From: Anarhynchus alexandrinus | Lineage: Eukaryota > Chordata > Aves > Charadriiformes > Charadriidae | Reading direction: 5' to 3' | Assembly (NCBI GenBank): GCA_008711295.1 | Contig: VUYV01000036.1 | Coordinates: 1,824,732 to 1,888,731 of the forward strand | DNA length: 64,000 nt | In this document: positions 1-13,520 of the stretch, one piece after another | How positions within the stretch are numbered: the first letter of the stretch is position 1 | Layout of the letters: every line of letters begins with the position of its first letter | Notes under the pieces: generated by a model | Told to the model about the DNA's origin: nothing | The model's input: the letters and a program-made list of their open reading frames with translations, nothing else | The model's database searches: none | Translations under genes and position numbers: made by a program

Positions 1-482
1 CCATGCAACCAAAAACATGCAGCTGGATCTGCATTACTCAAATTGTTACCTATTTTTATTAATCCAGGATAAGACTAATAGATCTAAAAAGAAATAGTAT
101 TGATAATATTTCCTGTATTCATTGGTTTACATACGTGTTTTAAGATGATTGTTAAACAGGCAGGCTGAATGTGCTAATTGAGAGATACAGTGGCAATCTT
201 CATGGAAGCTTTGGGAAGAGAGGTGGGGAGAGAGTAAAGTAATTCCTTGTTCCTTGGTATTGTGTGGCAGCACTCACAAGCAAAGAGGAGGAAAGCTTTC
301 TTCCAGCTATGAGACGTTCTGCTTTGCAATGAGTCAGAAAGGGGTTCTCAGCTTTTGTCCTCTACTTTTCCATGTCCAAATGGGTGTGAGTGTGGGGAAG
401 GGAGGCCCGTGGCAGATGCAAGAGCCGTCATAACAAAATCATTCCATCTTAACTCAATAGTTAAGATATAGCGGCAGATAAG
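1..482. other. Unique AT-rich DNA, no gene seen
   Basis: I see no open frame of note, no repeat of a family I recognise and no RNA gene. The stretch ends at the CR1-tail-like microsatellite. Confidence 0.6.
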
Positions 483-524
483 TTCATAGAATCATAGATT
501 CATAGATTCATAGAATCATAGATT
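483..524 (-). repeat. CR1-tail-like microsatellite (TCATAGAA/TCATAGAT)n
   Basis: About five imperfect copies of an 8-9 bp unit built on TCATAGA(A/T). Read on the minus strand this is the ATTCTATGA/ATCTATGA tail found at the 3' end of avian CR1 elements. The usual CR1 body (GGTTGGAAGG on this strand) does not follow, so this is either a tail left after the body decayed or an extremely truncated insertion. A free microsatellite is the alternative. Confidence 0.6.
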
Positions 525-3079
525 AAGTTTCCAACTAAATCTCAGAGAAAATAAGGCACAGCATAGCTGCTGTTGAATTCGGTCAGGGAGAATATCTATT
601 GTTAAATATAATCTTAATGACACCATTGTCATTTTATCTTTTTTAACTTTATTCCATGACTGAAAACCTATGTTTCTCAAGTAACTTTCTTTTGATCTGT
701 AATCTTGTCTAGCAATAAATCTGGCTAGTCATCTGACATATAGCAAAGCATTCCTTACCCCCACTTGTTACAAATCTTAAAACTGTGGCACTGGACACCT
801 TGAAAAATTGCTGAGTTATCCAGTACATTACGTTTCTCTTATCTAAAGAGCAGTAGGATAAATCCCCATAGAGGTTCCATGGCAGTTTATCACAAGATTA
901 AGGAGAGGAAGAAATGTCTTCTTGGGAGCAGTGATGACTCGTGAAATTCTCTGACCAGCAGTAAAAAGCTGGGAGTATGACTGGTGGGTTCCTTAATGGC
1001 TTTTAACTGAGACCAGACATGACTGTAGCCTGTACCTTTAGGATAATGGTGCATTTGGGTTTAACTGTGCACTCAATCTCATCTTTGAGGAATACTGTAA
1101 AAGTCATAATGTCACCTTTGATCTCTATATGTGTTCTTTCTCTCCAACACTTTATTTATTATGATTGCAAAATCTTTTGATGTGTCCGGTCCTCTTCTGT
1201 ATGTTAGCACAGAGATTTGCCCAGCTGGGGACCAAATTTCAAGTGGATATTTTAAGAGCTGCAGTAGTATAAGGTCAAAGGTCCATCCATTGAAAAGTTG
1301 TTGATCTGGTGTGCCAGTTTTTGCAGTCAGTAGTGACAACAGAGTGTGATGCCAGAATCATATTTAGATCCCTGTGACCACACAACCTGCATGGCCACGT
1401 ACCTGTTGTCAGCTGTGTGCGCTGTGTGCGTTCTTGGGAAGAGCCAAACTCATGAACGTGGAGCCACAAAAAGAAGCCAAAATGGCTTTCCCTTCTCATT
1501 GATAGAAGATCAGTGTTAGTAACAATCTGTGCAGAATATGAGGGTTGAAAGAAATAAAAAAGAAGATATTTTCTATCTTTTGGTAAAAAAGAAGAATAAA
1601 TGACAGTTTAAAGAATCATTCGGGATGTTATCTGAAAGTAATTACTTGGAAAACAACATATTGCAGCCAGACTACAGACACACACCAAAACCAAAAGAGG
1701 AAATATTTTATCAGTGAGTAAAACATGTTGTTTTGGAATTCATTGATAGCACTCAGATTTTGCTAGCTGCTACACCCCCCCTCAGAAACTACGATAGAAG
1801 ATCTATGGAAGATAGAAAATCTGTAGTGAAGAGTTCATGTTCCAGAAGAGCATGATACAGACAGGAAAGGGTGACAACATTTGCCTGAATGTACCTCTGC
1901 CCATGAATCAAACTCTGAGTAGGTGCAAGCAACAGATGGCTTATACAATTTTGTTACCTTTTTTTAGTATCAATACTTATAGTTCACTTTTTTTCTGATC
2001 TCTCTTCAATTGCATTTAACCCTGGCCAGTCCTTTCTTTCTTACTTTAATTTTATTTAAAATTATACCTGTTAATAAAGAAACCTCTTTCAGTTGAGGTC
2101 TTGTTTTTCTTTTTTTTTTTTCCATCTAATATAAAATTTTTTAAACATTTTGTCTCATGTTTGCATTCACCATTTGGTTTTGTAATTATCAGCTAGAGAA
2201 ATGGGTATTCCTACTGAGTCAATGGAAGGCTTGATTTGTATCTCTGGAAAGACACCATGTGCTTAAACCAGGGAAGATACTGGTGGAGGGGAATGGAGTT
2301 CTGACAACTGGAATGAATTTGTTCCAATGAAGAAAAGTAATAAGAGAAGACTTAGAGTGTGGAACAATCTGAGGTTATTTGCTCTGGGAGAGGTCTGGAC
2401 CTCTGTATCCCAAGGAGTTGAATGTGACGGCTATTACATGTCATACAATAGAAAATGTCAGTAGTAGTGTGATCAAGATAAGACTTGTCACTGTCAGGAA
2501 GCCCCAGTTCTAGCAGAAAGGCTGCCTCTTCCTGCACAGTGTTCTAAGGTATATATTTTAATCCTAAACAAAATTTTAAATACATAAATCCATTGTCTTA
2601 TTGAGGTCAGTGGTGAAAGTCTCACTCACTTGCATGGTACAAAGCAGGCTCCTCAGGTAAGAACGTGTCTGACTCTTCTTTGGGCAACAACAAGAAAATA
2701 TGTACCACAGCTGGAAATGTCAGGAATATGTTGGAGGGTTTTTTTGAGATTAGATGAGCAAATTTATACTATGACTGGCCTGCTGAAGCATTTGTATCAC
2801 TCATTAATAATCCTCATCTCAACCTTTGGCTTGGCCAGTCGGATATCACATGGCTTGTAGTTGAGGTGGAAAAGATGGTTCCACATTTCAGCCTGAAGAC
2901 AAGACCAAGCAAGCAAGCTGGCTCTTCATGTTCGGTTGCTAGCAATCTGGCTGATGATATCAATGGATAATTGAAACTGATATATTTAGGTGGGGTGTGG
3001 AAGGGGAAATCTGAGGTAAGGTTGTTTACATGAATGTGGCCTTTAAATGTGAAAATACAGTAAATGAGAGAGGATAGAT
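525..3079. other. Unique AT-rich DNA, no gene seen
   Basis: Only short frames occur (up to about 76 codons), several overlapping on opposite strands (for example 1112-1339 and 1275-1499). No protein family is recognisable. A T-rich patch lies near 2105-2125. The right edge may include decayed 3' parts of the L2-like element that follows. Confidence 0.55.
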
Positions 3080-3900
3080 CAGTCACAAAGTCTTGAAAGC
3101 ACTCTGAGCAGCTTATGTTTGTTGTTACAGAATACAAGGAGAAGAATGGCATAGTCAAAACAATGAGCTAAGAAAACTAACTTTGCAGCTGACAGGCTAG
3201 AAGCAGCGCAAGATGGTATTTGTCAAAGCCAGAGAAAAGAATATTGTGGGAAGCAAGTAATGAGATAGTGAGTGATGCGGTTATAAGTTTCAGCTGTGAA
3301 GGAGGGTTATGTAGAGAGAATTGCAAGGTAGACAAGGATAAGGAGGTCAAATCTAAGATGATTGCCAATCGTAAGTCTTTGTGGCATTTCCCACAGTGGT
3401 AAAGCTAAAGGTAATGGGAAGAAAAACAGGATTTTGCTTTGGACATGTTGCACTTAAGCATAAAGTCTTAAGTTAGAGCACTAAGAGGAAATGTCAGTGC
3501 AACAGACTATTAGTTTAGTTTGATTTAAATGAAAGACATCTATGGACAGGTAATAAGTCTATTGGTCACTGACCTAGAGAGGATAGATGATTTTTTGTTT
3601 ACCAGTATGGCTTATTTACAGGCAAAAAGCATAGAGGGAGTAAGACTGCAAAGTTTCTGCTGAGCACTGGGTCATGGAGAAGATGAATAAGTACCTTCAG
3701 AGCTCTGCTACAGGAGCAATTGCAGAGGGAGGAGGTTAACTGGGAGGAGATCAAGTTACAGACACCAAGTGAGAACATTCTGCTGCTGATGAGAAGACAG
3801 TAATAGGATGAGTTAAACACTAGTTTTGCCATTTGATGAAGAAAATTATTAGAGGCTGTTGTCAGAGGATTTTGAGGGGAGAACAAAAGGCACAAATTAA
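3080..3900 (-). pseudogene. Ancient L2-type LINE reverse transcriptase remnant
   Basis: This is a decayed LINE ORF2 fragment that encoded reverse transcriptase. Reading the minus strand, the order of landmarks matches L2-type enzymes. A degraded catalytic region ends in VSD at 3562-3573, where the family has ADD. It is followed by N-Q-T-K and then D-I-S-S near 3500. Next is LKCNMSKAK near 3432-3458, where the family typically has LKLN-x-x-KTE. Last is ILFSGFDKYHL near 3206-3240, where the family has the N-x-LLSGLP segment. Stops and frame changes break it throughout, so it cannot make protein. The right boundary is uncertain, because the 3599-3895 frame only weakly resembles the upstream RT segment. 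The family landmarks are recalled, not searched. A CR1-like origin is the alternative, but the LKxN/KxE and LLSGLP-like spacing favours L2. Confidence 0.65.
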
Positions 3901-5630
3901 GTTGTAGGGAAGAGGAATTTCATCTAGATATTGTTGACAGCACTGGAAGATGGACCACTAGTGATGAAAATGTGTAAAGAGTGAGTTTCACTACGATGAA
4001 AAAGACTGAAGCATGGACGCAACAGCACTTTTCTTTTATCTGTATTGTCTCTGTTGCATGTATGCTTGTTCAGGAAAGGTTTCTTTACTTATATATGTAT
4101 GTCTCTTAAAAGGAGATCTTAGGTACTGCTCTAATACACCTAATAGTAAGGGTACCAAAAATCTGTTTCATACATCAAGAAACTCTCTACCTTATATCCT
4201 TATGTGCTGTCATCCGCACAGAGTAGTCACAAAATTAAAAACTTACAAAGACATTTCCCTGTTTTTTCAAAATAAATATTTAATCTCTCAAGTTCTGTTA
4301 TATCATTTCACCAGTGGCATCTTCTAGATGTCTTAGTGATGGGTGATGGACATACTATCGTAGCACCATAGTATCAAAGGCATGGAACTTCAAATGATAC
4401 CAGACCTGTGAGGCAATACTACTGTGGATTTTGGTATCTACAATGACAGACTTGTGCTCTGTTCTGCACTGGCAGAACTTTTCCTACCTTTGCCATTCTC
4501 CTACCCTGTCAGAGCTAGGTCAGCAGTATCTCCAAGGCCTTTCTGCTCCATGAGGCTATGAGCAAAGGCTGAAAACTGGCCATGCTTCCCTCTGCTCCCT
4601 GTCTGATAGCGCACCTACCTCTCCTCTGCAGAGAGCCAGAGACGTTCCAGAGGAGCAGCGTGCAGAACGGGAGCAGCTTGTGCTGGGACAGGGAATCCTA
4701 TGGGGATGGGAAAAGCAGACTCAGTCCTCCTGCTCATGACCTTCAGCGTAGGGTTGAAGCCCTGTGGGAACAGTAGTTCTTCCTCCTCCCCCAGTGAGGT
4801 CAGATTGGCAGAGAAGCCGTCCAAAGCCCTATTGATCTATCATTCAGAAAGTTCAATAGTGTCAGGAAAGTTGCAATACCTTTTTCTTCTCTTTGTATTG
4901 AAGTAATGAGAGAATGAAATGTTTTCCTGTCCTGAGAGGAGTCCCAGCTCAGTGATTCTCAGCTTTTTCTTTTTTTTTGAGTAGATACACTACAAATTTT
5001 CTAGTTTGTGTATACTGAGTTTAAACCTATTGGCAACAAGCCTGCCTTTCTTAAGTATTTTTTTGTGAAACCCTTAGAAGTAATCACCACAGCTACAGGG
5101 ATCTACAGCTTGGAGGCTGAATAGCACTAGCCTATATAAAAAAGTGGTGTTCCTCTTGCAGCTCCTGCCTACAGAAGAGGTGAACACACTATTATACTTT
5201 CTCTTTGGGGATGACATGCATTGCCTGCCAGCTGCATCTACTGGGACTGGCAACACAGACCTACAGCATAATCACCCAGACCACAGCGTCAGGGGACTCA
5301 AGAAAGGTGAAAAGGGCATCACATGGTGCCTAATCCTGTAAAGTCCCTGAGGAGGACTGCAACCTGGGCTGCCGTTGTGGCTGACTGTTCACAGGGGTGA
5401 GAGCTGGATTCCTTATGGACCCTCTTCACCACCGTTTCTAAACACAATCTGGCATCCTGTCCGGCATCCAAGTGTGCTGTGAGTACATAAGGAGGCGCAA
5501 TGAAGTGAATTGGAAACTGGACATCAGCTCCATATGCTATGTTAACTCTGACCCAAACTGAACTACAAAGAACAATTGGTGTCCTAAATCAATCTCTTGA
5601 CCTTTTAATAACCAATTCCCTGCACATATA
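3901..5630. other. Unique DNA, no gene seen
   Basis: Short frames at 4013-4327 (104 codons), 4615-4824 and 5144-5341 show no family resemblance. The 4.6-4.8 kb part is somewhat GC-richer and open on both strands, which usually means low stop-codon density rather than coding. Confidence 0.55.
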
Positions 5631-5774
5631 TCCCTGGAAACATTCAAGGTCAGGTTGGATGGTGCTCTGAGCAACCTGGTCTAGTTGAAGATGTCCCTCC
5701 TCATTGCAGGGGGGTTGGACTAGATGACCTTTAAAGGTCCGTTCCAACCCAAACTATTCTACGATTCTATGATG
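5631..5774 (+). mobile_element. CR1 LINE, 5'-truncated 3' end
   Basis: The sequence starts at the CR1 segment TCCCTGGAAACATTCAAGG. It runs through GCAACCTGGTCTAG (the usual ORF2 stop region), GGTTGGACTAGATGACCT and GGTCCGTTCCAACCC, and ends in ATTCTACGATTCTATGA. Only about 144 bp remain, with no coding potential left. No target-site duplication is evident, as is usual for CR1. Confidence 0.93.
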
Positions 5775-8700
5775 CTCCATCTCTCCAGAAGCATTTCTAC
5801 AGAGACATAAATGGCCCAATCCTCTTTCTGATTTAAATGAACAGGAGCTTTTTTGTGTCTGTTCCACTGGAACAAACCAAGTTTATAGCTTAAGTTGTTA
5901 ATATTTAAAGCCTCATTAACGAAGACAGTAGAGCTATAAACCAGATTTAGAGGGATTAAAATACTGTTTTTGAGGAACCCATCTTTCAGGACAAATAGTT
6001 TACAAGCATGGATTTTGAATTACTGGATTTTCTGATCCTATGTGTGCTTCTGGTCCTCAGGTCCTGTGTTTCTGGATCTAGACACGAGACTTTTCACTGG
6101 GGCTTTTTTTGTTTTGATTTTTTTTTTAAACTGTGATTTTTCATTTAATCAGTGATTGATTGTGAAGAGGCTATGACTAGTGTCAGAGAACTCAATGAGA
6201 CATTTCTCTTGGGGATCTTTTTGAAGCACTGTGCAAAGTACTACCCTCAGGTGAAGCTGACTCCTCTAAAGTCAAGATGCCACAATGGATGATGTGAGTG
6301 CCTTTCAGCAGAAAGCCATCTGGGTCAGTTTAAATCACCAAGGAAGGTTATTCTTAAACCAGTTCTGTAGGGGACACCTGCCCAGGCCCCAGGGGTATGC
6401 GCTTACGCTCATTTTTAATTTAAATTGTTTTGAAGGAGCGCTAATCAGAATCTGAAAATATTTGATGGTGATTAAATTTAGAATTCATGGATAATTAGCC
6501 GGGAGAAAAAAAAAAAGCTATCTGCAGATGCTGAATTCAGCATGTGTCAGTAGAGCTCTAAAGGCACATCCTTCCTACAGTCTTCAGAGCTGCTTTTCTG
6601 GGGCTGTCATAAAATATTTTGGGAAGACACTGCCTGAGCACACAGTACAGTAGGTAAAGATAAGACAGAACATCAGGGCTCTCCTTAGAGTTATCTCCTA
6701 TTCCTCTGACCTTGTAGAGCCACCTTTATAGAGCTACTCAACTTTTCAGAAATCCATTCCCAGGTAGAAAAGAGCAGTTCCTACTGGGAGTTTTGCTGTG
6801 CTCCAAGAAACTTTTGTCAAGTTACTGAATAGTGGGGAAGTTCCTAATTGCTTTTAACCATCTCTTTCCTCCCCTCCCCCGCTTTGTTACCTTTTGTCTG
6901 CTTTTGACTCCTGAGATATTCTGAAGAGCCTCTCACTTCTCAGAGGAAGCACTGGAGCTGATACAAAGATCTCCCCAGACAGCCCTATTTGCAGTGTACA
7001 TGCTTTATTGATCTTAACCCTGAGAACCAAGCTCCATATTCTCAAGCTCTGCCTCCAGGTATCCTATCTCTTAGCTATTTATATAACTACAAATAAAGAG
7101 AATTCCTGTCACAGTTCCTATTTTTGCCCCCACGATAAATGGTTGTATTTTTATTTAGGTGGAATGCAGTTCTGACCGTATGGTAGCCAGGAAGCAGCAC
7201 TACAGTGGCTGAACTGCTGTTCTAACGGACTCTGTAACAATCTCTGTAACAGGTATAGGTGTTGTGGAGATAACCAGACCCACTTTGAAGCTGCTGAGCC
7301 TTTACACTGCTTTGGTCTTCCCTCTGCAAGCTGCTGCTTTGTCTCTCTGGTGGAAGGGATTGGCAGCGTTAGCTTCACCAGAATAAAATAAATACAAAGA
7401 GCTTTTTAAATAGGGTACGTCCATATCCCAGATTGAGGTGGCACTTAAGAAAGTGAGGTATCAATAAATTACCAAAACAGGCATGATTGTCCTGTCTGAT
7501 ACCAAAGAAAAAGGGGTTAATCCTCTTTTAAGATGAAGGCAAATTCTCTTTGGTTATATGGGCAGAGGAGGGATGGAGGGGCAGTAATGACCCTGTCTGC
7601 AGAATTAGTGATGCTGCTACTAGAAGACTGCCTGCGCATCAAAAGCACGGTAAAGAACTGAAGGAAAATCAGACAAGAGCTGCATAAATGGTTTGAGATC
7701 TGCAAAAGCAGGCTTTTTAATGAGAAACTAGGGATGCTTGATACATATTCAATCACCAGCTCAAGGCTCATTAGCAGAGTAGGCAGACGTTAATTTTGAC
7801 ATCCCAAGGCTGAGCGAGCAGAGCCTGGTTTCTTCCGATGCGGAAGTTAGGTGGAGCCTGAACTGCAAAAGCAAGAGAGCTCTGGGGTTTGGGCATGCTT
7901 CTCCTCCTGCTCCTGAGGAGCAAGAGGAATGGGGCTGATGATTGCTGCTCTGGAAAGGTTTTTTTTCTGACCCCAGCAGTATTTGTTATCCCACAAATGA
8001 TTCCTTTCTTCAGGAGAGGCAGAAACCTGGTGGTTTTACATGGTGCTAGACATGTAAATGCTAATGTCTGTGATACTATTTCCTTTTTGGGGACCTTCTC
8101 TGTGCTGCCCTCAGAATCTACTTAATCTGTTGGAGTCTAAGGGGACATCTCCACAACTCTGAAGGGGACCAGCATGGTAGCTGGGTCTCCCAACACAGAG
8201 CTGGAACATGGCCAGGGCATGCCTAGCAGAGCAGGCTGCAGCATACCCTGAGGAGTGAGCTAGTCCCGTGGAATATGCTTACTTTTTCCTCTCTTGGGAC
8301 AAAGTTTTATCTCTTATAAGAAGTTTCTCCTTTGAAATATTCTAGGGAGCCCAGACAGATCTAATCTTCCTTCCTGAAACTTATTCTTTTGCATCGTTAT
8401 CTAAGAGACCGTCTGATCATTCTTCTCAATTAAAATAAGTATTTTTACTTCAGCTCCTTGGAGATACAAGTGTCTCTTGCTAGAGCAAAGTCCTTGACTA
8501 GCTAATTAACAACTCCTTGTTTCTATGAGTGGGGAAAGCTCTCCCTATTCCTCCTCCCTTTTTGACTCTGACATGGTGAAATGTATCTTAACTTACTTTA
8601 TATTCTCTAACACTAGGTATATGACAAACATGTCTGATACAAATATATAACCATGATAAATAGTACCTTGACTTAAAGCAGACACAATGGTGATTAATCG

Positions 8701-11527
8701 CTTTTGGGCGATGGGAACCCCAACAAGCTTCTACTAAGCATGTGTAGCAGTCTCCCATTGCATAGTTACATCCAAGGAAGACAGTGAACGGCGATGGACT
8801 CAAAAGATTTTGATATTTCAGTGACTCTGTGAATGCAGACAATTAACTATTGTTGTGGCACCATAAACAGAATGGAAAATTCAGAAATAAGGTTATCGTT
8901 ATGTAAACCATAACCGGTGTCAGCACACAGCATTATAGCATCTTACAAAGCTTTGTTAGCTGAGATGATTCCAGGCAAGTATAGAAGCAGCTACTCCTCT
9001 GTAAAAGCTTTGCTGTAATCTGTGTACTTTATGCCGTATCTTTTATTCTTGTCTCATATGGAGGTGTTTTTCAGAATTAGCAGGCATGCAATTCAGTAAA
9101 TGTGTTACTGGAACTATCACACTGAATGGTGCTTATTGTTAATACAGTTGCTGAGGGGTTTTTGCGCTGGGAGTTTAGTGACATCGTTAAGAGCTTTGTA
9201 CCATCATCTATATGCTGTTTCTGTCTGCATGGTATTGTCATAGGGAAGTTCAGACTATTAAAGGTATATTAAGATTCTGATTTTTTTTTCCTCCAGATTT
9301 TTTTTCTAACATCAATGAACAAAATAGATCTTGTCTTAATAAATTGTGTACCCTGGTGCATTGGTATTCACCTGTGCTGGTTTTGGATAAAAAATTACCA
9401 TCACCTCAGGTTTCTCTGGATCTTTCCTGAGCTGAAGCCTCTTAGCTTATTTCTTTATAGTCTTACCAGCTTCTGCAATGTAGGCAGCACAACAATAGAA
9501 ATCTTAAAGAAAGTGGAATATTTGTCTTTGTTATTCACAAAGCACTGAAGTGATTTCTTCATGAACTAGCAGAACCATGCAGCAAGCTACTTGGAGTCCC
9601 CATTTGGTAGCAGGGACCACGCCAACTATAAGCAGAGCAGGCAGTGCCAGGGTAGCCAAACCTCCATGGCCCGTCTGCCCCTGTCACCTATCCTTAAACT
9701 TTGCAAAACCAGCTGCCTGCTGCCACCAGGGAAGGGCTGGTGGTGATTTCATGGGACCTCCTTCCCGCAGCAGCAGTTACTGTCCTTGTGACAGCAAGCC
9801 TGGCTCCTTGCTCTCTGCTTCTTGCAGAGAGGGCAGCCCCGTGCCCCAGCGTCAGGGGGATCGAGTTCTGGGTGCTGAGAAAGTAGAGAAGACACACAGA
9901 AAAATCATACACACACCGCCACACCGATCAACTTTAAACCCGTTCATGCATGTCAGCATACAAACAACTTACAAAAGTACGATCTAGCTGCTTAATTATT
10001 AAGCAAGATGCGTATTTTTAAAGGCTGAATCTTGTGGGGGTATAAAAGACCCATTGACATTTTTTGTCCTTTTTCTTGTTTTAAAGAGCAGCTAAATTCT
10101 GTTGACCTTTTTATGTGATTGAATTAAAAAGTTTTAAAGCCCCAGAATTTGTTTTTTAAAGTCAATCAAAATTTTGGCATTTCAGTATATCTGGCATTTC
10201 AGCATCCTAATTTTCATCACCATAAAGATCAATACTACCGTCCATCTCTGTTTATGGTATTTTATTTCCTCCAGAAGCTGACCTGAGTGTCAAAGAAGAT
10301 CTGCAGATCTCTGTCAAGCAAGATTTCAATAAGAAACATTGGAAAATATTTGTTGTGACTGATTATTAGATATCACTGATTTTGATGCGACATCCTGACT
10401 TCATTTCTCTCAAACCTTTCACAGCAATAGGTGTGGGAGCTCATGGGCCTAATAGCAAACATCAATTCTGTAGCAGACAAGTTACCTGAGTTATTGAGTT
10501 TTTAGATGACATAATTCTAAGAGATGGTTTTCTGAAATAAAACGCCATCTGCTTCTATTTATTTTCCTTGTTTCCTTCTCTAAGAAAATACTGAGAAAAC
10601 ATGCTTGTTCTGAAAGGTAGTTCCTTTGAGGCCCGTTATTTTCCTCTATCTCTCTAAAAAGACAAGATATGAATTTGCTAGTGAGTTACCAGACAATTCA
10701 ATACACAGCGCATCCAAGGAGCCAAATAAATGCAGTTTCATTTGATACATCTTCATGTAGCTGAAAGTTGGAATTTTGAAGTCAGATTTACCGGAAGGCT
10801 GCTGGGGCCACAGCCAGGAGCAGCGAACAGTTGTATTCTCAAATGATCTTCCCTGTTTTCTCCAAGGGAGCTGTATTCACATTTTGTAACGCTGCAGTGT
10901 GCATTGCAGCCCCCTTATTAATGTGAAAGGGGCTAAGGCACATCCTGGACAAAAAGAACCAGAATAAAGCAAGGCTTTCAAACTTTTCCGTCTTCACACA
11001 AGAACAGGATCATTTCACAGCATTTCAACAATACCGGCTGGCAGCCAAAAGGTACATACACCAAATCACCAGCAGGGCTTTCATAGCTCATCACCTTTTA
11101 ATGTTTTTTAATATATTAGATTATTATAAGTGTGCTAAAATATACCAACATTGTTGTCAAGTAATACGTAAGAAGATATTCCTTGCAATTTGCTCTTTCC
11201 ATACTCTGGAATTTTCCAGACTCTATGTTACTCTGAGGGGAAGATTTGATTTTCAAAGGGCCTTTGCTATGTGTGCTTTTGGTTGAAAGAGAGCTGTAGT
11301 ATCTGCTCGGAGATCAATAGCTGTGGGGCAATATTGTCTCACAAATACAAAGGGATCTGATTAGACAAGGGTTGCCTAATCTATGGTGTAGTTCAAACTG
11401 CAACTAACATTATAGATGGTGACAATTTAAAAGATCTTGATTGTATGTTAGGTTTGGATACACACAGAAAAGCTGGTAAATTTAAACTGGTTATTCATCT
11501 CAACTTACCTCTTGATAGCTGAAGTCT

Positions 11528-11563
11528 AATAATAATAATAAAATAACAATAAAAATAAAATTA
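11528..11563. repeat. A-rich simple repeat (AAT/AAAT)n
   Basis: Imperfect AAT and AAAAT units over about 36 bp. Confidence 0.85.
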
Positions 11564-13063
11564 AATCTGGAGTTTTTCCCAAGGACTGAAAGCTTTGCCT
11601 TTTAAAAAATCTCATGATAAAATTGAAATGAGGTCCATTATTTCAGGATTCAGAGCACAATGACAGCAGATTTCTATATTCCACAAAGTTGTTAAGCTCC
11701 TTTGGTATTCTAATTCAAGTTTACTACAATCAAAATTAAGGGGCAGGCTGTGTGTAAAATGCTAGATGATGTTCTCCTAAGTGTGAGTATGAATTTCATG
11801 TCCCTTATAACTGAGATGCATGAGATGGAGGCTTCAAATTATAGGAGCATATGCCGGGGAAGAAAGGTAGAGTAAGATACTCTGTATTTTCTGCGATAAA
11901 CCTGTTTTACAGAAGGACTATACTCAGTGGGACATTATGAGGCACCCTGTGTGACAATAGACTTTGTAAGTCCTCAGTTGCAAAGAATTTGCCCCATGTC
12001 GGGCGTCCCTTTTGCTTGCAGCCCTCTCACAGCCAGAAGGAGCTGAAGCTGGAGAGCACACTGGGCGTGCTGGGTGAGACACCCAAGCATTGCAAGGAAA
12101 CCTATGGCTGCAGAAATTGTTTTGTATTTAGGAAGTGGAGGCTCAGGCTGAGGAAGTTCTGCCCGCTTCAGGGTCGTGAGCATGAGCCCCCCCTGCAGCC
12201 GAGTGGGGATGCCCAGGGCTGCTGGTGGCTGGGCAGTCAGCGTCTCCAGTCCTGGCTTGATGGAGTCATTCCTTTTGTTAAGAACAACCAGCACCTACTT
12301 GTTGGGTACAGGACACTCTATAGTCTAGTCACTCAGGTGGCATGTGGGAACTCGAGTTCCAAGCTCACAATGTTAAATATTTAATACCCACCGTCATATT
12401 TTGACACTAATTCAAGCCCTTGTTGCCAGGCTCAGCAGAAAGGTTGACAGCCCAACAGCCCAATGGACGTGGAAGAGGAAGTGTCCTCTCATGTCTACAG
12501 ATGGTCTGGCCAGTTCAAGGGCAAAGAACTTTGATGAAGTTGAAAAGTTTATGTTGTCTCTGCGTCTACTCTGGATGTTTTGCAGACAAAGAAAGAGTTC
12601 AGAATCCAGCTGCTGTCAACAGATTTTTCTAAGTACTAAATCTACAGCGCTACACTTGGAAAAGTGCATTTATCATACACAAAACTGAGTTTCTGGAAAA
12701 CATTTATTAAAAAAGACTGACTACAGCTTTCAGTAGGCTTGACAAGATTTCATATTTCACTTTTCATCTTTACCGAGTACATTAATAGCTTTTAAGACTA
12801 AACGACATGAGTGCTAGATATCTCAGCAGTGCATTAGAAATGGAGAAAACAGAATTTTGTGGCTTTGTGTACATGGCTGGTGATCAGGAGAAAAAGCATA
12901 GTGAACAGGACTGTTTGAAAAATCAGGAGTTTCCCTCCAATATGAACAGAGTCATAAAGAATTTTGGGATTAAACAGCTGAAATTCAAATTAAATTTCCA
13001 TTGCCCAGCTGATAGTTGTCACTATATCCTAAATATTTGAAAGTGTTCCTGAAAATATCTTCA

Positions 13064-13083
13064 AATAAAAAAAAAAAAAAAAA
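13064..13083 (+). repeat. A run (17 A) directly after AATAAA
   Basis: AATAAA at 13064-13069 runs into 17 consecutive A. This is compatible with a retrocopy tail or a plain homopolymer. The upstream 77-codon frame (12807-13040) matches no gene I recognise. Confidence 0.9.
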
Positions 13084-13520
13084 GAAATAAATTCTCAGGT
13101 TGTATTAGTTAGTATGCATTTGTCACTACTACTTTCACCAGTTCACCGTTTTTGCTGTTTAGGATTTTTGCTTGCCTGGTCAGACACCAGAAACATACCA
13201 TGTGGGCAAATATCCAGTAGTGAGCCACAAAAGCGAACAGTCTGTGAATAACTCAAGCTCTGAAAAATAACTTATTCTCACTGTCTTATGAACATGTACA
13301 AACAGCAAAACTGAACTTGAATGACTAGTCCCAAACCCCTCAAAAAGCCCAAAACACCAACAATGCATCAAAGCAGTGAAGCAAGCAGAAAAAATTACAA
13401 TCTTTCCTAAAACCTTTTCCAAATGCAATCACTATTCAGACCTGACTAACATTTTTGTTAGGTGAATTTACCTAATTCTAAGCAGACACTTGTGTCTTTC
13501 TGCTGCGGCTGTATGATCAG

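Larger units (their letters stand above)
5775..13520. other. Unique DNA, no gene seen
   Basis: No exon or RNA gene can be supported here. GC-richer patches at 9577-9987 and 11974-12384 give frames of about 131-136 codons, but each also has a long opposite-strand frame and no recognisable domain. An AT-rich simple repeat lies at 11528-11563. GCTGCA and TGCAGC form a 6-bp inverted repeat at 10891-10910. An A run preceded by AATAAA is at 13064-13083. Confidence 0.55.

Noticed and set aside
717..733. 17-base word ATCTGGCTAGTCATCTG, also present at about 59265
   Set aside because: Flanks do not match, and one chance match of this length is not surprising in 64 kb.
9577..9987. 136-codon plus-strand frame in a GC-richer patch
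   Set aside because: Two other long frames overlap it (one on each strand), there is no recognisable domain, and composition alone explains the low stop density.
11974..12384. Frames of 131 (plus) and 106 (minus) codons covering the same DNA
   Set aside because: Open on both strands, with no domain, start context or splice sites that single one out.
12807..13083. 77-codon frame followed by AATAAA and an A run, as in a processed retrocopy
   Set aside because: The protein matches no gene I recognise, no target duplication is visible, and a short A run after AATAAA is common in AT-rich DNA.
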